This document shows, piece after piece, positions 62,001-64,000 of a stretch of DNA of 64,000 nucleotides (positions are counted from its first letter, which is position 1; each line of letters begins with the position of its first letter). Source of the stretch: Sipunculus nudus (Eukaryota > Annelida > Sipuncula > Golfingiida > Sipunculidae); the NCBI GenBank assembly GCA_026874595.1, contig CM049315.1, positions 61,253,389 through 61,317,388 on the forward strand, written 5' to 3'. The notes beneath the pieces are model-generated. The model was not told where the DNA came from, did not search any database, and saw only the letters and a list, made by a program, of their open reading frames with translations. The position numbers were made by a program, and so were the translations under genes.

Positions 62001-62071
62001 CCCCAGAAATTGTAGGTCTGAATAGGGGTGCGGATTATCTACGGGTGCGGATTATCTATGGGGGAAAACGG
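59015..62071 (-). mobile_element. Complete pogo/Tigger-like DNA transposon, 3057 bp
   Basis: The left end reads CCGTTTTCCCCCATAG and the right end is its exact reverse complement. The match is perfect over 26 bp (59015-59040 and 62046-62071). A TA dinucleotide flanks each side (59013-59014, 62072-62073), the target duplication of Tc1/mariner/pogo elements. The motif TGCGGATTATCTA is repeated just inside the right end. The only gene is the transposase on the minus strand, with about 660 bp upstream and 1.06 kb downstream. The left end is 122 bp from the splice acceptor of the 58731-58892 exon. Perfect TIRs plus an open transposase suggest a young insertion. Confidence 0.95.
60076..61410 (-). 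CDS. pogo/Tigger-like DDE transposase, intact
   Basis: Intact 444-codon reading frame starting at MPRRSSYTT. An in-frame ATG 15 codons upstream (61455) is possible but adds residues unlike the family. Residues about 5-45 form a Psq-type helix-turn-helix (NRSAARHFGINESNVRLWKR). About 65-128 resemble a CENP-B/Tc5-type second DNA-binding domain. About 160-380 form the DDE domain, with acidic candidates D168 (GKADQT), D277 (LVLDAF) and D314 (QPLDVG); the last two are 36 residues apart, so DDD. Residues 386-440 are a very acidic tail, usual for this family. No stop or frameshift is seen. It lies inside perfect 26-bp terminal inverted repeats, so it is a transposon gene rather than a domesticated host gene. 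The protein should bind those ends and cut and paste the element into TA sites. Confidence 0.93.
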   Translation of the reverse strand: MPRRSSYTTAFKLQVVQYAEQNGNRSAARHFGINESNVRLWKRSKGQLEKLPKSKRANRSRQVFYPEVDKQVLEWISECRAQGNAVSTVQVRLKASLVAKDLKISEFKASSNWCYRFMARNDLSIRRKTHISQKLPADYEEKLTAFQAHIIKRRKVLDPPLSLIGKADQTPLTFDLPADTTVEKKGANTVSIRTTGNEKNRFTVMLACMADGTKLPPYVVFKRKTMPKGVKFPSSVHVRLQSKGWLDNTLMKDWIDSVWGNRAGGLTKKENSLLVLDAFRCHHNPALLQHLKQVHKTEVAIIPGGMTSILQPLDVGVNRPMKTLLKSKWGEWMQHGAKTFTKGGRMRAPDLVTIVQWIKDAWGELDKNIIIRSFKRCCISNALDGTEDDILWSNKDEKETAESSDDENDTDDLYFADEEVMSSEQIMQLFLQSDDEEFEGFERL

Positions 62072-62073
62072 TA

Positions 62074-62283
62074 TATGATTGCCAAACTAATGCTGACATG
62101 ACTGCCATAAAAAAATAATGGCACAAGGGCCATGATGCTCAGCTGAATTTAAGGAAAGTTGAACAATGAGCAATGACTGCCGAAGTACAAAAAAATCAAG
62201 AATTTTGAGAATAGTCCTTAGAAATAGGATGCAGTGGGCTTTTTGGCAGATGACTACTTCATTTGAAGATCTCATAAATAGGA
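62074..62283 (+). other. Short HL-like head fragment
   Basis: GGCACAAGGGCCATGATGCTCAGCTGAATTTAAGG at about 62110 resembles the head at 8151. No body or tail follows before the next HL-1 element. Confidence 0.45.
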
Positions 62284-64000
62284 ACAAGGGACCTATGGGT
62301 CACTGTGCTCAGCTGACGTTAACCTTGAAGGTAAAAATCTAAAATAATAGCTAATGGAGATAAAGTGTAAGAGGAAGAGGTAATAAAGGCCATGGTTGGT
62401 TTATATGATTGGTTTGTATTGATGAGCAAGAAATTGTTGCAAAAAATATTTTGTGACCTGACCATGTGTTTCCTAATGTTGAAACTAAAGCATGTGAGCA
62501 GTTTGTGAACAAATGATCTGTACTATTACCATGATCATTAGTTGGTTTTTCGATTAACTGTTGACATTTCAGTAGTTTACACATTTGTTCAATTGAATCT
62601 ATTTTTTTGTATAATATATATTATTAAATATATATGTATTTTTTTTATGAAATGTATACAGTTGAAATATAGCTAATTAACAACATAAAACAGGGCAAAC
62701 AAAGCCTGATCTCAAATTTTGCTGAGGCAGGAAAATAATGAACAAATGTTTGTATTAAATCCTCATTTTTTTATCACATCAATTATTTTCTACTTTAAGT
62801 TTATATTTCTATACATTTCAAATTTAACATATATATCTGAATATAAAAGTTGATTCATAATTCTCAATTGCATCATCATAAATCTCAATCTTGTCAGATA
62901 ACACCACATCATGCATACAAATGTTTATTTATTTTTTACCACAAAAATATATCTTTTAAATCTGCAAAACAATAAATATCTTATAATAATACTTGATTTA
63001 GATTTCACAATTTTTAATTGTGTCTTTATTTATCCATAATGTGCTTCATATTTTATAATAATTTAAGCATACTGATGGGTTCAATTATATTTGTTAAAAT
63101 CATTTAAAAGAAAATTGATTTCTTTAAAAATGCTACATTACACAACATTGCATCTTCTGGATTACACCTTGAATTATTTTTTCAAGGAAAGTTTTTGCAT
63201 ATCGGAGTGGAAACAGCATTACAATTAAGGAGATACAGTGAAAACAATAACAATTACTGCATAATACTTGGTGGGTTGGGTTTGCAGGGGGGGGGGGATG
63301 ATTGGGGTGGTGATATGAGATTAACTGTACACCTGTCACAGCAGGGGATCTCCCCCAGTGACTGTAACAAATCAGAAACCCTGGCATAGCTGACTTCCAG
63401 TGACCTGCATCTGTAATCAAAGCAAGTGACTACAGAAAAAAAAAATCAATAACTAGCTTAATTTTTAAGCTTTTATTTTCAAATTTCAGATTTAGACAAA
63501 CTAAATATTTATGTTTAAATGCAGTGAAATTTAAATCAATGGTGCTTACAGGAAAAAAACGTGATATGGTCAAAGTTGGGCAAAATTTAAGGTACTGATT
63601 TTTTTTTATGCTAATAACTTAAAAAATTTACAAAATTCAGATCTAATTTTGGGTAAACAATTGAATCTTAATTAAACATAGTTATATACTTGAGAAAATA
63701 GACTCTAGTTTCAAAATTTTTCATGTTAAGTGAGTTATTATTTTTCCTGATTTTTTACAAAGTCCATTATGTTTGGGCCCATAACTTAAAGAATTTATAC
63801 TTAACAGACTTAATTTCTGGCATGTACATAGGAACTATATAGAGGAATATTTATAGTAAATATGAGGAAAAACAGATGAGTGGTTTTGATATTAGGCAGT
63901 CCTGAAGCGTGAAAATAGGATTTTAATAAAAAATTGAGGTTTTTCCTTAATTTCTCAAAGGAACGAAGTCGCAAAGACCCAGTTTTCAGCTTGGTAGGAG
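62284..64000 (+). mobile_element. HL-1 copy 3, cut by the window edge
   Basis: The head ACAAGGGACCTATGGGTCAC is at 62284. The body is nearly identical to 26813-28530, with a shorter G-run (63288-63298). At 64000 it is about 200 bp short of the expected tail. Confidence 0.9.

Overview
This is a stretch of animal genomic DNA. It has spliced exons with GT/AG boundaries, introns of more than 20 kb and very heavy repeat content. The repeat style suggests a mollusc, most likely a bivalve, but this is inferred from repeats and not from a species marker. Such repeats combine GGTGGCGCCACC-bearing monomers, (GGAC)n tracts that run into a terminal hairpin, and jockey/CR1-type LINE debris.

Only one host gene is visible. 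Four minus-strand exons (58731-58892, 37144-37448, 36536-36628, 11886-12045) join in phase into the middle of a TBC1D1/TBC1D4 (AS160)-type Rab GTPase-activating protein. They cover the lead-in to the TBC domain and roughly its first two thirds, including the arginine-finger and glutamine-finger motifs. The 5' exons must lie beyond the right edge and the 3' exons beyond the left edge.

The introns are packed with nested mobile elements. I use working names. HL-1 has a GACCCATGGGTC head and a GTCAGCTGAGCTAA tail. HL-2 has an AGGCCTACAGGCCT head and a CACAGGTTCGCTAA tail. HL-3 has hairpins at both ends and GGTGGCGCCACC monomers. HL-4 and HL-5 have GTGTC/GACAC heads and GCCCC or GGGCT tails. The families differ in sequence but share one plan: a palindromic head, a subterminal inverted repeat, tandem monomers or an AT-rich body, often a (GGAC)n tract, and a tail hairpin usually ending in CTAA. 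This fits non-autonomous Helentron-like (HINE/pearl-type) elements, although no Rep-helicase is present to prove it.

Layout. 1-11.8 kb: mixed repeat fragments, a 330-bp tandem array with CTCF-like motifs, a LINE ORF1 remnant and a 147-bp array. 12.6-36.3 kb: HL-2 elements, one split by a 16-kb nest of HL-1, HL-3 and HL-2 copies, plus a 2.3-kb TA-flanked TIR element. 36.5-37.4 kb: two exons with a 34-bp minisatellite between them. 39.5-50 kb: HL elements, HL-4 inside HL-1, a broken LINE and a 295-bp-arm foldback element. 50.5-58.7 kb: HL-2 copies, one inside HL-1 and one holding a 2.1-kb TA-flanked TIR element. 59.0-62.07 kb: a complete pogo/Tigger-like transposon with perfect 26-bp TIRs, TA duplication and an intact 444-residue transposase. 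62.3-64 kb: another HL-1 copy running off the window.

Many insertion boundaries can be read exactly because paralogous copies of the host repeat in the same window show the empty site.
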